Origin: DATLYH01 sp035575035
GTDB lineage: Bacteria; Planctomycetota; Planctomycetia; Gemmatales; Gemmataceae
Direction of reading: 5' to 3'
Assembly: GCA_035575035.1 (NCBI GenBank)
Contig: DATLYH010000324.1
Span: 1-21,501 of the forward strand
Length of the DNA stretch: 21,501 nt
The stretch's first letter is position 1. Each line of letters starts with the position of its first letter. Below are positions 1-6,771 of the stretch, piece after piece. Made by a program: the position numbers and the translations under genes. A model generated the notes under the pieces. It searched no databases. It was not told the origin of the DNA and was given only the letters and a program-made list of their open reading frames with translations.

Positions 1-698
1 CGGCGGATATCGGCCGGCGGGTCGCAGCTGTGGCGGCGGAACGTCTGCTGCACCGACCCGGGCGGATAGGGCAGTCGGCCGGTGAGCATCTCGAAGATGG
101 TCACTCCCAGGCTGAACAGGTCGCTGCTCAAGTCGGCCTCGGCGCGGAAGCCGCATAGCTCCGGCGCCAGGTAGTTGGCCGTCCCCATGACATAACCCTG
201 CCGGTGGAGGCGAACGTTTTCCCCAGGGCGGTGGGCGAAGCCGAGGTCGATCAGCACCGCGGTGCCGTCGTCCACCAGGCGGATGTTGTCGGGCTTGACG
301 TCGCCGTGCAGGAAGCCGGCCCGGTGCAGGGCGGCCAGTGCCTCGGCCGTCTGCCGCGCCACCCAGACGGTGGTGGCCAGGTCGAGCCGATAGTCGCGCC
401 GCAGCCGACGACGCAGCGATTCGCCGGCCAGCAGCTCCATGACCAAAAAGTACGGTGGCCGAGTCACATGAGCGTCAAGGAAGCGCACCAGGTGCGGGTG
501 GCGCACCGCCAACCCGGCGCGGGCTTCGCGCTGCATCAGCTTAATGGCAGTGGTCTGGTCTTCCCAGTCCTCCCGGAGCACCTTGACCGCGCAGGGCGTA
601 TCGGTGGTGCAGTTGCGCGCCGCGTAAACGCAGGTCAGCGGACCGCCGCCTAGGGGCTGGTGCAACTCGTAACCGGGAATCTGCGGGAATCGTTGCAT
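1..698 (-). CDS. Serine/threonine protein kinase, N-terminal part (runs off left edge)
   Basis: The visible 232 residues are most of a eukaryotic-type (Hanks) kinase domain, which transfers phosphate from ATP to Ser/Thr of partner proteins. In order: a glycine loop LGGGPLTCVY (16-25) whose third glycine is replaced, the ATP-anchoring Lys in CAVKVL (K39), Glu58 as candidate C-helix Glu, the catalytic loop HGDVKPDN (131-138, Asp133), DLG instead of DFG (151-153) and APE (178-180). HGD replaces the usual HRD. The ATG at 698 puts IPGYEL just before the glycine loop, as is usual at the start of such domains; no clear Shine-Dalgarno sequence is seen. An AT-rich GATAAT on the minus strand (760-765) could be a -10 box, but no matching -35 was found. 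The C-terminal lobe and any membrane or sensor domain lie outside the window. Family call is firm; substrate unknown. Confidence 0.93.
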   Translation of the reverse strand, partial: MQRFPQIPGYELHQPLGGGPLTCVYAARNCTTDTPCAVKVLREDWEDQTTAIKLMQREARAGLAVRHPHLVRFLDAHVTRPPYFLVMELLAGESLRRRLRRDYRLDLATTVWVARQTAEALAALHRAGFLHGDVKPDNIRLVDDGTAVLIDLGFAHRPGENVRLHRQGYVMGTANYLAPELCGFRAEADLSSDLFSLGVTIFEMLTGRLPYPPGSVQQTFRRHSCDPPADIR

Positions 699-833
699 TG
701 GTCGAGTCGCGATGGGAGCCCGGGAAATGGCGCACCGCCAGGGACAGTGCCTGAAAGATATTATCGGACGCGCGGCCGGGCCAAGTGCAGCGAAAGCGGG
801 GAAGCCGAGCCCCGGCGAGCGGGCGGCGTGAGC

Positions 834-888
834 CGGCCGGTGCAGGCGAGCGGCCGGCGTCAGTCGGCTGGTGCAGGCGAGCGGCCGG
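834..888. repeat. Direct repeat, GAGCGGCCGG family (two copies, 31-bp period)
   Basis: Two near-identical 24-bp units, 834-857 and 865-888, share GGTGCAGGCGAGCGGCCGG and differ at one base near the start (CGGCC versus CGGCT). A related GCCGGCCGGT follows at once. The repeat lies between the kinase gene and the ACT gene. The GCGAGCGGCCGG core recurs at 5391-5463 and 16352-16404, so this is one member of a dispersed intergenic family. Confidence 0.8.
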
Positions 889-913
889 CTAACGCCGGCC
901 GGTCATGTGGTTT

Positions 914-1405
914 TCAGGTGATAAAGTCCCCCTCGGTGAAGAGAGTGAAGCCGTTGCGGGAGAGGGTCTGGGCGGCCATCTCCAAGTCATCGACGCGGAT
1001 GGCCAGGGCGGCCCGGCCCCTCGGCCCAACCAGGAGCGGATAGGCGTAGTGGATGCTGACCTCAGCCTCCAGCAGGGCCTTGCAGATCTTCAAGAGCGGC
1101 TGCGGCCCTTCCGGTAGCTGCACCACGAGCAGGTCGCTCTCGGTCACCGGCAGTTTGGCCTGTTCGAAAATCTCCAGGGCGCGCTCCGGGTCGCTCAGCA
1201 CCATCCGGATGATGGCGCAGTCGGCCGAATCGACCACGGTCAGCGATACGATGTGCAGGTCGGTCGTCTCGAAGCGGCGGACCACGTTCAGCAGGGCGCC
1301 GAGGCGGTTCTCGAGAAAGACATTGAACTGGCGGACGCTTGGCCAGTCGCGGCCGCGGGCCGTCGCGTAATCGGTCCCCAAGCCGGCGCCTTCACCTTCA
1401 CTCAT
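914..1405 (-). CDS. Tandem ACT-domain protein
   Basis: A 163-residue protein built almost wholly of two ACT-like modules, at about residues 24-92 (VRQFNVFLENRLGALLNVV, the typical strand followed by a glycine-containing turn) and 95-160. ACT domains bind small ligands, often amino acids, and regulate enzymes allosterically. There is no catalytic domain, so a free-standing regulatory or sensor role is likely, but neither ligand nor partner can be read from the sequence. The start is the ATG at 1405, preceded by GGGAGGGACC, a strong Shine-Dalgarno site. A near-consensus promoter lies 28-57 bases upstream. The gene sits alone between the kinase and the arsenate reductase. It could bind an amino acid as in acetolactate synthase small subunits, but the sequence is not clearly IlvH. 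Confidence 0.85.
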   Translation of the reverse strand: MSEGEGAGLGTDYATARGRDWPSVRQFNVFLENRLGALLNVVRRFETTDLHIVSLTVVDSADCAIIRMVLSDPERALEIFEQAKLPVTESDLLVVQLPEGPQPLLKICKALLEAEVSIHYAYPLLVGPRGRAALAIRVDDLEMAAQTLSRNGFTLFTEGDFIT

Positions 1406-1432
1406 GGTCCCTCCCTTCGATCAGTAGGTATT

Positions 1433-1462
1433 ACTGTACGCGACCCGCTCAGGGACCGTCAA
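1433..1462 (-). promoter_or_regulatory. Probable sigma70-type promoter of the tandem-ACT gene
   Basis: Read on the minus strand, TTGACG (1462-1457; 5 of 6 to TTGACA) is followed after 18 bases by TACAGT (1438-1433; 4 of 6 to TATAAT). The predicted start of transcription is about 20 bases before the ATG at 1405, giving a short leader with the Shine-Dalgarno site. This is the best promoter match seen in the window; it is a sequence match only. Confidence 0.55.
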
Positions 1463-1534
1463 TAAAGAGCAAAGCGGGACAGCGGATGGGGGCTCGGTGA
1501 AGACGCGGTGAAGGTGCAGTTCGGGGGCTGGGCT

Positions 1535-1939
1535 TTACACCCCGATCTCTTTCAACAGTGCCCGGACCTTTTGTTCGATGAAGTCGCGCACTTCTCGGAA
1601 CTGGGCGTCGGGGAGTTCCTTGGGGTCGGGGATTTGCCAGTCGTCGCGCAGGCGGGCCTTGACGGCGGGGCAGGCATCGCCGCAGCCCATTGTCACGACC
1701 GCGTCATACGGCCCAGCGGGGACCTCCGCCAGCGACTTGGACCGGTGCCGGCTCAGGTCGTAGCCGACCTCACGCATGAATTCGACCGCCCGCGGGTTGA
1801 TGCGCCCCGCGGGGCGGGAGCCGGCGCTGTACGCCTCGATGCGCTCGCCGCCGTGCAAACGGGCGAACGCCTCGGCCATCTGGCTGCGGTTGCTGTTTTC
1901 GATGCAGACAAAAAGGACGCGCTTGGGCTGCTCGGCCAC
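1535..1939 (-). CDS. arsC: Arsenate reductase, low-molecular-weight phosphatase fold (ArsC type)
   Basis: Likely reduces arsenate to arsenite in the cytoplasm using a low-molecular-weight tyrosine phosphatase fold. With the GTG start at 1939 it has 134 residues, normal for the family. The P-loop is CIENSNRS (12-19, nucleophile Cys12), followed by QMAEAF. The resolving cysteines sit in MGCGDACP (Cys86 and Cys90), and the general acid is in the PDP motif (Asp105). The GTG is preferred because AAGGAG lies 8 bases before it; an in-frame extension to 2002 adds a tail unlike the family. The MGCGDxCP form recalls ArsC enzymes that use thioredoxin or mycothiol; the electron donor here is not known. 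No arsR, acr3 or arsB neighbours it. A protein-tyrosine-phosphatase role is the main alternative, made less likely by the Cys pair. Confidence 0.88.
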   Translation of the reverse strand: MAEQPKRVLFVCIENSNRSQMAEAFARLHGGERIEAYSAGSRPAGRINPRAVEFMREVGYDLSRHRSKSLAEVPAGPYDAVVTMGCGDACPAVKARLRDDWQIPDPKELPDAQFREVRDFIEQKVRALLKEIGV

Positions 1940-2053
1940 GGCAATTACTCCTTGCTCGTTATCCTGTGCTGGCTCGCAGACCGGATTGCCGCTCCGGCCC
2001 ACCGCTCTTTCCCGAGAGACATGATACTTCGGGCGGGCCTTCCGGAAAACAGT

Positions 2054-2085
2054 CCGGCCCCTGCCGGTCGGGCGGCAGGGGCCGG
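2054..2085 (-). terminator. Strong perfect hairpin downstream of the RRM gene
   Basis: CCGGCCCCTGCCG (2054-2066) pairs perfectly with 2073-2085, giving a 13-bp GC-rich stem with a 6-base loop. It lies 93 bases after the RRM gene stop and upstream of the arsC start, so it could end RRM-gene transcription before arsC. There is no clean U-tract on either strand, so it is a candidate terminator or a structured repeat rather than a textbook rho-independent site. Confidence 0.5.
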
Positions 2086-2098
2086 GTGGAGGTTGGCG

Positions 2099-2163
2099 GC
2101 GCCGGTTGCTTGCGCTGCCGGCTGATGATTCACACCGCGGGCGCCGGTCGCTTGCGCTGCCGG
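2099..2163. repeat. Pair of 23-bp direct repeats
   Basis: Two 23-bp copies, 2099-2121 and 2141-2163, begin GCGCCGGT and end TTGCGCTGCCGG; they differ at one base and start 42 bases apart. They fill the space between the RRM gene stop and the hairpin at 2054-2085. They look like a dispersed intergenic element rather than coding sequence, although an open frame runs through them. Confidence 0.7.
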
Positions 2164-2178
2164 TTCATGCGGCACATC

Positions 2179-2481
2179 TTAGTAGCGACGGCCGTAGCCG
2201 CCGCCGCGCGGCCGGTTGCCGGTCGAGCGCGGGCGCTCCTCGCGGGGGCGGGCCTCGTTAACGGTCAGGGTCCGGCCCTGGAACTGGGCGCCGTTGAGAG
2301 CGGCAATCGCCGTCTCCGCCCCGTCGCTCATCTCCACAAAACCGAAGCCGCGCGAACGGCCGGTCTCCTTATCCACGATGATCTGTACCCGGGTGACGGT
2401 GCCGTGCTGGCCGAACACCTCGCGGAGGTCGTCATCGGTCGTGCTGTAGGCCAGGTTGCCCACGTAAATATTCTTGCTCAT
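2179..2481 (-). CDS. Single-RRM RNA-binding protein
   Basis: A 100-residue protein with one RNA recognition motif followed by a short Arg/Gly-rich tail. RNP2 is IYVGNL (5-10) and RNP1 is RGFGFVEM (44-51), both with the aromatic residues that stack on RNA bases. Residues 80-100 (RPREERPR...GGGYGRRY) form a basic, flexible tail. This architecture matches the bacterial RRM proteins best known from cyanobacteria, where several are cold-induced; binding of single-stranded RNA in the cytoplasm is expected, but targets and cold regulation are inference. The ATG at 2481 is preferred because AAGGA sits 5 bases upstream; a second in-frame ATG at 2487 overlaps that site. The leader contains a short perfect hairpin at 2538-2555. 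The gene stands alone. Confidence 0.93.
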   Translation of the reverse strand: MSKNIYVGNLAYSTTDDDLREVFGQHGTVTRVQIIVDKETGRSRGFGFVEMSDGAETAIAALNGAQFQGRTLTVNEARPREERPRSTGNRPRGGGYGRRY

Positions 2482-2936
2482 GGTCATCCTTCTTGGCGGG
2501 CCGCGGGGGCCGCGCTCTTAGCGAAACCGAAAGTCATGGCCGTCCCGCGACGGCCCGGAAGACAGGGGCGAACGACGCCCGGCTCCCGACTTGCTCTCCT
2601 ACCTGAACAGACGGCCCTCCCGACCGGGCACCAGGTTTATCCGGGTGGGGAACAGCGGAAGCCTCGACTTTCCAGCGGCACAGGCTACGATCTCGGAGGC
2701 TGTGAGAAGCGAAGCTCAGAGCGGTTTCACCAAGAAGGGCCGAGTCGCGGAAGCGGCAATGCGGTTCGTCATCTTCCCATCGGGCGAGCACGCGCTCACC
2801 TCGTATTCGCATTATACCTCAACGGCCGGCGGCGGCGAGGCGGTTCGGCAATTTTCTTCTCTTTTTCCCGGACCTCTCCGGGCCAGGGCGCCCGCTCCAC
2901 TCCTCCTTGCCCAGGTTCCCGGGCCTGGGCGGCGAT
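2482..2936. other. Gene-free stretch upstream of the RRM gene
   Basis: No credible gene is seen in these 455 bases; the open frames across it have no family resemblance and continue as shadows into flanking genes. It holds the RRM leader, including a 7-bp perfect hairpin (GGCCGTC, 2538-2544, with 2549-2555), and, next to the isochorismatase-like stop, two small inverted repeats, one of them CCCGGACCTCTCCGGG at 2867-2882. The latter is beside a T-rich run on its left (plus strand), the wrong side for terminating the minus-strand gene. Confidence 0.55.
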
Positions 2937-3830
2937 TTACTCGTCCGGCGGCAGCCGATCCTCCGCGAAACGGAACGGCGGCTTGCCGGTGATGCTGGTG
3001 CTGGTGATCGTCGGGCACCAGTATTTCTCGATGTGAGCAATGATCTCGCGCAGCCCCTCGAAGTGCCGGCCCGGGTCGCGGTGGTAGGAGTCGGTCAGGT
3101 CGCGGCACAGGACAACGTTCTTGCCGAGGTAAACCATCTGACGGATGCCGAACGGCCGGCCCAGCACGCAGCGATTGGTATGCACGCCCATCACGATCAC
3201 GTTGTCGATGCCGCGTTCCTGGAGCAGGTTGAAGATTTCCGGTCCCTTGTCGCTGACGGCGTCCTGGTCGGTGATTTGCAGAGCGGCGATCTGCCGCTTC
3301 CAGGCGCGGCGGGCCGGGCTGCACGGCTCGGGGGTGTCGCAGGAGCAGCCGCCTTTCTCGAGCTTGTCGGCCAGCGGCCCCTCGCGCTTGGGGTTAAAGT
3401 AGTTCCACTGGAAGGGGACGGCCGCCTTCGCTGCCGGGGCCTGCTGGGCGCGGCGGCGGGCCGGGGTGTCCTGGTACGCATCCATGCAGTCGCTCGGTGC
3501 GTGGATGATGAGCACGCCCCGCGCCCGCGCCGCCTGGAGGGTCTCGTTCATGGGCGGCGCCATCTCGGCGACGCGCCGGGCAGCGCTTTTGCAATGGTGG
3601 TCGTCCCACATATCCACCACGATGATCGCCGTCTTCTTCGGGTCCCACGTCACTGTCCGGCGCTCCACCCGAAACTCGTCCCGCTCCGGGATCCGGATGC
3701 GCTGCCGCAACTCCAGCTTCCACGGCGTCCCTTCCGAGAAGCGTTCCTGGGATCGCGCCGGCGGCATACCCAGCGCCAGGATTGCAAACACAGGGAACAG
3801 GCCGAACGAGCGCAGCGCCAACGAGGTCAT
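2937..3830 (-). CDS. Secreted isochorismatase-fold (cysteine hydrolase family) protein
   Basis: A 297-residue protein with an N-terminal hydrophobic segment (about 5-26, ending PARSQ) that reads as a signal peptide, then an isochorismatase-like fold. Visible family features are the strand and acid IIVVDMWD (Asp73) and the GVHTNRCVLGRPFG segment holding the candidate nucleophile Cys221. The family's catalytic Lys usually lies about 34 residues before the Cys; here that position is Thr187, and the nearest Lys is Lys195. The C-terminal half contains IEKYWCPTITS. The ATG at 3830 follows GGAGG at 5 bases; an upstream in-frame ATG would hide the signal peptide. Family members hydrolyse C-N or ether bonds in diverse small molecules; the substrate cannot be named. 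It diverges from the thioredoxin/PDZ gene. Confidence 0.85.
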   Translation of the reverse strand: MTSLALRSFGLFPVFAILALGMPPARSQERFSEGTPWKLELRQRIRIPERDEFRVERRTVTWDPKKTAIIVVDMWDDHHCKSAARRVAEMAPPMNETLQAARARGVLIIHAPSDCMDAYQDTPARRRAQQAPAAKAAVPFQWNYFNPKREGPLADKLEKGGCSCDTPEPCSPARRAWKRQIAALQITDQDAVSDKGPEIFNLLQERGIDNVIVMGVHTNRCVLGRPFGIRQMVYLGKNVVLCRDLTDSYHRDPGRHFEGLREIIAHIEKYWCPTITSTSITGKPPFRFAEDRLPPDE

Positions 3831-4003
3831 ACTTGCCTCCTCAGGGTACTTGATCTCTTCGGCCACTGATCCTCTCGCGCCTCGCAGCCCCAGTCAATGG
3901 AAAAGCTGCCGCGGCCCACGATTCGCGTGGGCAAGCGGGGACTGGAGCTGGTATCATGGGAGCCTCGGGTTAGCTGATCCATCCACCATCCGAGGACCGC
4001 AGC

Positions 4004-5332
4004 ATGTGCCGGAGTGTCATCCTTGCCGTGATCGTCTGGCTGGCCGTGACCGGCCTGGTCCATGCCCAGTCCCGCGAGGAAAAGGTCCGCGCCGACCGTC
4101 AGAAGGTCGAGGCGGAGGGCTTCTGGATCTATAACGACTTGCCCCGGGGATTCGCCGAGGCGCGCCGGACCGGCAAGCCGCTGCTCGTGGTCCTCCGCTG
4201 CATCCCCTGTGAGGAGTGTGTCAAGCTTGACGACGACCTGGTCAACCAGGACCCGCGCGTCCGGCCGCTGTTGGAGAAATTCGTCTGCGTCCGTGTCGTC
4301 TCCGCCAACGGCCTGGACCTGTCGCTCTTCCAGTTCGACTACGATCAGTCCTTCGCCGTTTTCCTTCTCCATGCCGACGGGACCATCTACGGCCGTTTCG
4401 GCACCCGCTCGCACCGGACAAACTGGTCCGACGATGTGTCGATTGAGGGACTGGCCAAGGCACTGGCAGGGGCGCTGGAGCTGCACCGGGAATATCCAAA
4501 CAACAAGGCGGAGCTGGCGGGCAAGAAGGGCCCCGCCCCGGAGGTGCCGGCGCCGGAGAAGTATCCCACGCTCCAGGGGAAGTACGGGTCGAACCTCGAC
4601 TTCCAGGGGAAGGTGGTGCAGAGCTGCATCCACTGTCATCAGATCGGCGACGCTCAGCGGCAGCTATACCGCAACCGTCGGGAACCCATCCCGGAACAGG
4701 TGCTGTTCCCCCACCCTCACCCCAAGGCCCTTGGGCTGATCCTCGACCCGAAGGAAAGGGCAACGGTGCTGCGGGCAGAGGCGGGTTCGCCGGCCGGCCA
4801 GGCCGGCTTTGAGAAAGGGGATGTGATCGTCCGGCTGGGGGGTCAGCCGCTGCTGTCGATTGCCGACGTGCAGTGGGTGCTGCATCAGGCGCCGGCCGGC
4901 GAAGGCTCCCTGAAAGCGGAGGTACAACGGGGCGGCCGCACGCTGGAATTGACCCTGCCCCTACCGAAGGGCTGGCGGCAGCGCGACGACATCTCTTGGC
5001 GTGTCTCGACCTGGGGGCTGCGGCGGATGGCGACGGGCGGCCTGGTCCTGGAGGATCTGACGCCGGACGAGCGCAAGAAAGCAGGGTTGACGGAGACGGG
5101 GATGGCCCTGCGAGTCAAGCATGTGGGGCAGTACGGCCCGCACGCCGCCGCCCGCAACGCCGGCTTCCGCCCCGGGGATATCGTCGTCTCCTTCGACGAC
5201 CGGACCGACTTCCGCCGAGAGGCCGACCTGCTTGCCTACGCCCTCACTCGCCGTAAGCCGGGCGAGAAGGTGGCCGTGACCGTGCTGCGCGATGGTCAAC
5301 GGATCAACCTGACGCTGCCGATGCAGGAATGA
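4004..5332 (+). CDS. Exported thioredoxin-like / CXXCH / double-PDZ protein
   Basis: A 442-residue protein. Residues 1-21 form a signal peptide (ending VHAQ). About 35-165 is a thioredoxin-like domain with the dense cysteine motif RCIPCEEC (Cys66, Cys69, Cys72). A single CIHCH (208-212) fits a covalent heme c site. Two PDZ-like modules follow, about 242-318 (GSPAGQAGFEKGDVIVRLGG) and 345-438 (AAARNAGFRPGDIVVSFDD). The likely location is the periplasm, with thiol redox or electron-transfer chemistry and peptide binding; all of this is inferred. I recall related planctomycete proteins described as thioredoxin/PDZ (seleno)proteins, in which a motif Cys can be Sec, but cannot verify that here. 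The ATG follows GAGG at 8 bases. The gene is monocistronic, followed by a hairpin at 5350-5377. Confidence 0.87.
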   Translation: MCRSVILAVIVWLAVTGLVHAQSREEKVRADRQKVEAEGFWIYNDLPRGFAEARRTGKPLLVVLRCIPCEECVKLDDDLVNQDPRVRPLLEKFVCVRVVSANGLDLSLFQFDYDQSFAVFLLHADGTIYGRFGTRSHRTNWSDDVSIEGLAKALAGALELHREYPNNKAELAGKKGPAPEVPAPEKYPTLQGKYGSNLDFQGKVVQSCIHCHQIGDAQRQLYRNRREPIPEQVLFPHPHPKALGLILDPKERATVLRAEAGSPAGQAGFEKGDVIVRLGGQPLLSIADVQWVLHQAPAGEGSLKAEVQRGGRTLELTLPLPKGWRQRDDISWRVSTWGLRRMATGGLVLEDLTPDERKKAGLTETGMALRVKHVGQYGPHAAARNAGFRPGDIVVSFDDRTDFRREADLLAYALTRRKPGEKVAVTVLRDGQRINLTLPMQE

Positions 5333-5349
5333 GCAGGCGGCTTCGGGCC

Positions 5350-5377
5350 AAGCCCCCGGATTGCAACCCGAGGGCTT
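5350..5377 (+). terminator. Hairpin after the thioredoxin/PDZ gene
   Basis: AAGCCC (5350-5355) pairs with GGGCTT (5372-5377), and an inner CGG/CCG extends the stem past a mismatch around a loop containing ATTGCAA. It begins 17 bases after the stop codon. There is no U-tract, so it may be a terminator or part of the adjacent repeat element. Confidence 0.45.
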
Positions 5378-5390
5378 AGCGGCCAAACCG

Positions 5391-5463
5391 GCGAGCGGCC
5401 GGTGGCGAGCGGCCGGTGGCGAGCGGCCGGTGTGAACCGGCCGGTGTGAACCGACCGCTCGCC
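5391..5463. repeat. Three perfect tandem copies of GCGAGCGGCCGGTG plus an inverted tail
   Basis: The 14-bp unit GCGAGCGGCCGGTG is repeated exactly at 5391-5404, 5405-5418 and 5419-5432. It is followed by TGAACCGGCCGGTG and TGAACCGACCGCTCGCC, which is close to the reverse complement of the unit, so the block can fold back on itself. It lies between convergent genes (thioredoxin/PDZ and DedA). The same core occurs at 834-888 and 16352-16404. Confidence 0.85.
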
Positions 5464-5491
5464 CTAAAGTTAGCGCCTCTTCGTTGGCATC

Positions 5492-6169
5492 TCACTCGGC
5501 TTCGGCGGCGACCGATTCCTTCACCTCGGCTCGGCGGCGGGAGAGGAGATACTCGACGACCGGCGGCGTGACCGAGATTAGGACGATGACCACCAGGATG
5601 ACCTCGAAGTGCCTTTTGACCCAGTCGATGTTGCCCAGCAGATAGCCGCTGAACAGGCAGATCACCACCCAGGCCGCCCCGCCCAGGACGTTGTAAAAGC
5701 CAAATCGCCGGTACTCCATCTTGCCGATGCCGGCCACGAACGGGGCGAACGTCCGGATGATCGGAATGAACCGGGCCAGGATAATGGTCTTGCCGCCGTA
5801 CTTCTCGTAGAAGCGCTGCGTCCGGATCAGGTGCTTTTTGTTGAACAGGCGCGAGGTCTCCGAGGTGAAGACCCGCGGTCCCACCCGGTAGCCGATCATG
5901 TAGTTGACCGCGTCTCCCAGGACTGCCGCCCCGATCAAGAGGACCAGCAGCAACGGCACACTGAGTTGCGAATCGGGCAGGGCCGCCACCGCGCCGACGG
6001 CGAAGAGGAGCGAATCACCCGGCAGAAAAGGGGTGACCACCAGGCCGGTCTCGCAAAAGATGATGGCGAACAGCACCAGGTAGAGCCACGGCCCCAGCTG
6101 GTTGGCGTAGTCAGGCAGGACCTTGTCGAGGTGGAGGAAGATGTCAACGAATTGCTGGATCAGCTCCAT
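5492..6169 (-). CDS. DedA-family integral membrane protein
   Basis: A 225-residue inner-membrane protein of the DedA/VTT family, whose members are linked to lipid (undecaprenyl phosphate or phospholipid) translocation and membrane homeostasis. Hydrophobic segments are seen near 25-50, 55-85, 130-175 and 190-215. Family signatures are FCETGLVVTPFLPGDSLLF (about 37-57), with the conserved Glu and PGD, and the re-entrant segment ARFIPIIRTFAPFVAGIGKM (about 131-150), with Arg and Pro residues typical of the family. Length is normal. The ATG at 6169 follows AGGAG at 5-6 bases; in-frame codons upstream to 6436 do not resemble the family. It could share a transcript with the TIGR03067 gene upstream (170-base gap), but the gap includes an inverted repeat (6252-6258 with 6273-6279). 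Substrate is not known. Confidence 0.93.
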   Translation of the reverse strand: MELIQQFVDIFLHLDKVLPDYANQLGPWLYLVLFAIIFCETGLVVTPFLPGDSLLFAVGAVAALPDSQLSVPLLLVLLIGAAVLGDAVNYMIGYRVGPRVFTSETSRLFNKKHLIRTQRFYEKYGGKTIILARFIPIIRTFAPFVAGIGKMEYRRFGFYNVLGGAAWVVICLFSGYLLGNIDWVKRHFEVILVVIVLISVTPPVVEYLLSRRRAEVKESVAAEAE

Positions 6170-6339
6170 GGGGACTCCTGTTCCTGGCCCTCGCTCCGAC
6201 AACCCGTAGCCGGACGGCGGCGGCCTTGCGGTCTCACCAAGGTACCTACTTCGCCGAACCGCACAAGGGCAATTCGGCGGGGGGAAACTTCGCTCCCTGA
6301 AGCATAGGTCACGCCGGCCGGGTCGGTGGTCCGTCTCCC

Positions 6340-6771
6340 TCAGGGTTTCTCCCGCTTCAGAATGATCAGGACGGACTGGCTGCCTTGCCGCGTGGCAAAC
6401 TCCGTCGGCCGATCTTTGCCAAGATCGCCGAGGCAAAGCTTCAGGTTGTCGCCGTCGAAGGCGTAGATCCCTTTCAGGGTGTGCTTGAAATCGACCGGCA
6501 GGATGGTGATCTGCCGGGGCGTTGTGGTGCTATCGAGTTTGAAGGTCCCTTCTCGGGATTCTTCCGGGCTCTTCTTGATGATGAGGGTGTCGCCGTCGAA
6601 GGTGAAGGTGAACCGTTTGAATTCCTCGCTCGGCCGGCCGTTTCGCTCGGCGAAGATGGGCACCCACGTCCCCTGAAGTTTCACCCGGTCCGCCGCGGCT
6701 GAGTCTTGCTTCTGGGCCCCGGCGGCGAGCGCTAGACCGGCTGTCAGAACCATCCAGGCGCGTGGTCGCAT
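6340..6771 (-). CDS. TIGR03067-family exported protein
   Basis: A 143-residue protein with a signal peptide (about 1-19, ending ALAAGAQ) and a lipocalin-like beta-rich body. The hallmark is LQGTW (32-36) followed by an NGRP turn and FTFDGDTLIIKK, then IYAFDGDNLKLCLGD (about 106-120). These match the TIGR03067 domain, which is greatly expanded in planctomycetes and has no assigned function. The ATG at 6771 follows GGAGG at 7 bases; an in-frame extension to 6885 would bury the signal peptide. Read in the same direction as DedA, 170 bases upstream of it. Exported location and beta-barrel-like fold are inference from family and sequence. Confidence 0.9.
   Translation of the reverse strand: MRPRAWMVLTAGLALAAGAQKQDSAAADRVKLQGTWVPIFAERNGRPSEEFKRFTFTFDGDTLIIKKSPEESREGTFKLDSTTTPRQITILPVDFKHTLKGIYAFDGDNLKLCLGDLGKDRPTEFATRQGSQSVLIILKREKP

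Noticed and set aside
2867..2882. Hairpin CCCGGACCTCTCCGGG as terminator of the isochorismatase-like gene
   Set aside because: In the direction of that gene it is followed by A-rich, not T-rich, sequence.
1966..3036. Plus-strand open frame of 356 codons
   Set aside because: It spans three separate units, including the RRM gene on the other strand, repeats and an intergenic region, and has no recognisable domain.
3914..3932. Inverted repeat GCCCACG-ATTCG-CGTGGGC between divergent genes as an operator
   Set aside because: Short and single; no second copy or matching regulator in the window, so not annotated.
6252..6279. Inverted repeat CGCCGAA/TTCGGCG upstream of the DedA gene as a riboswitch
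   Set aside because: Only a 7-bp stem with a 14-base loop; no further conserved riboswitch structure could be read.
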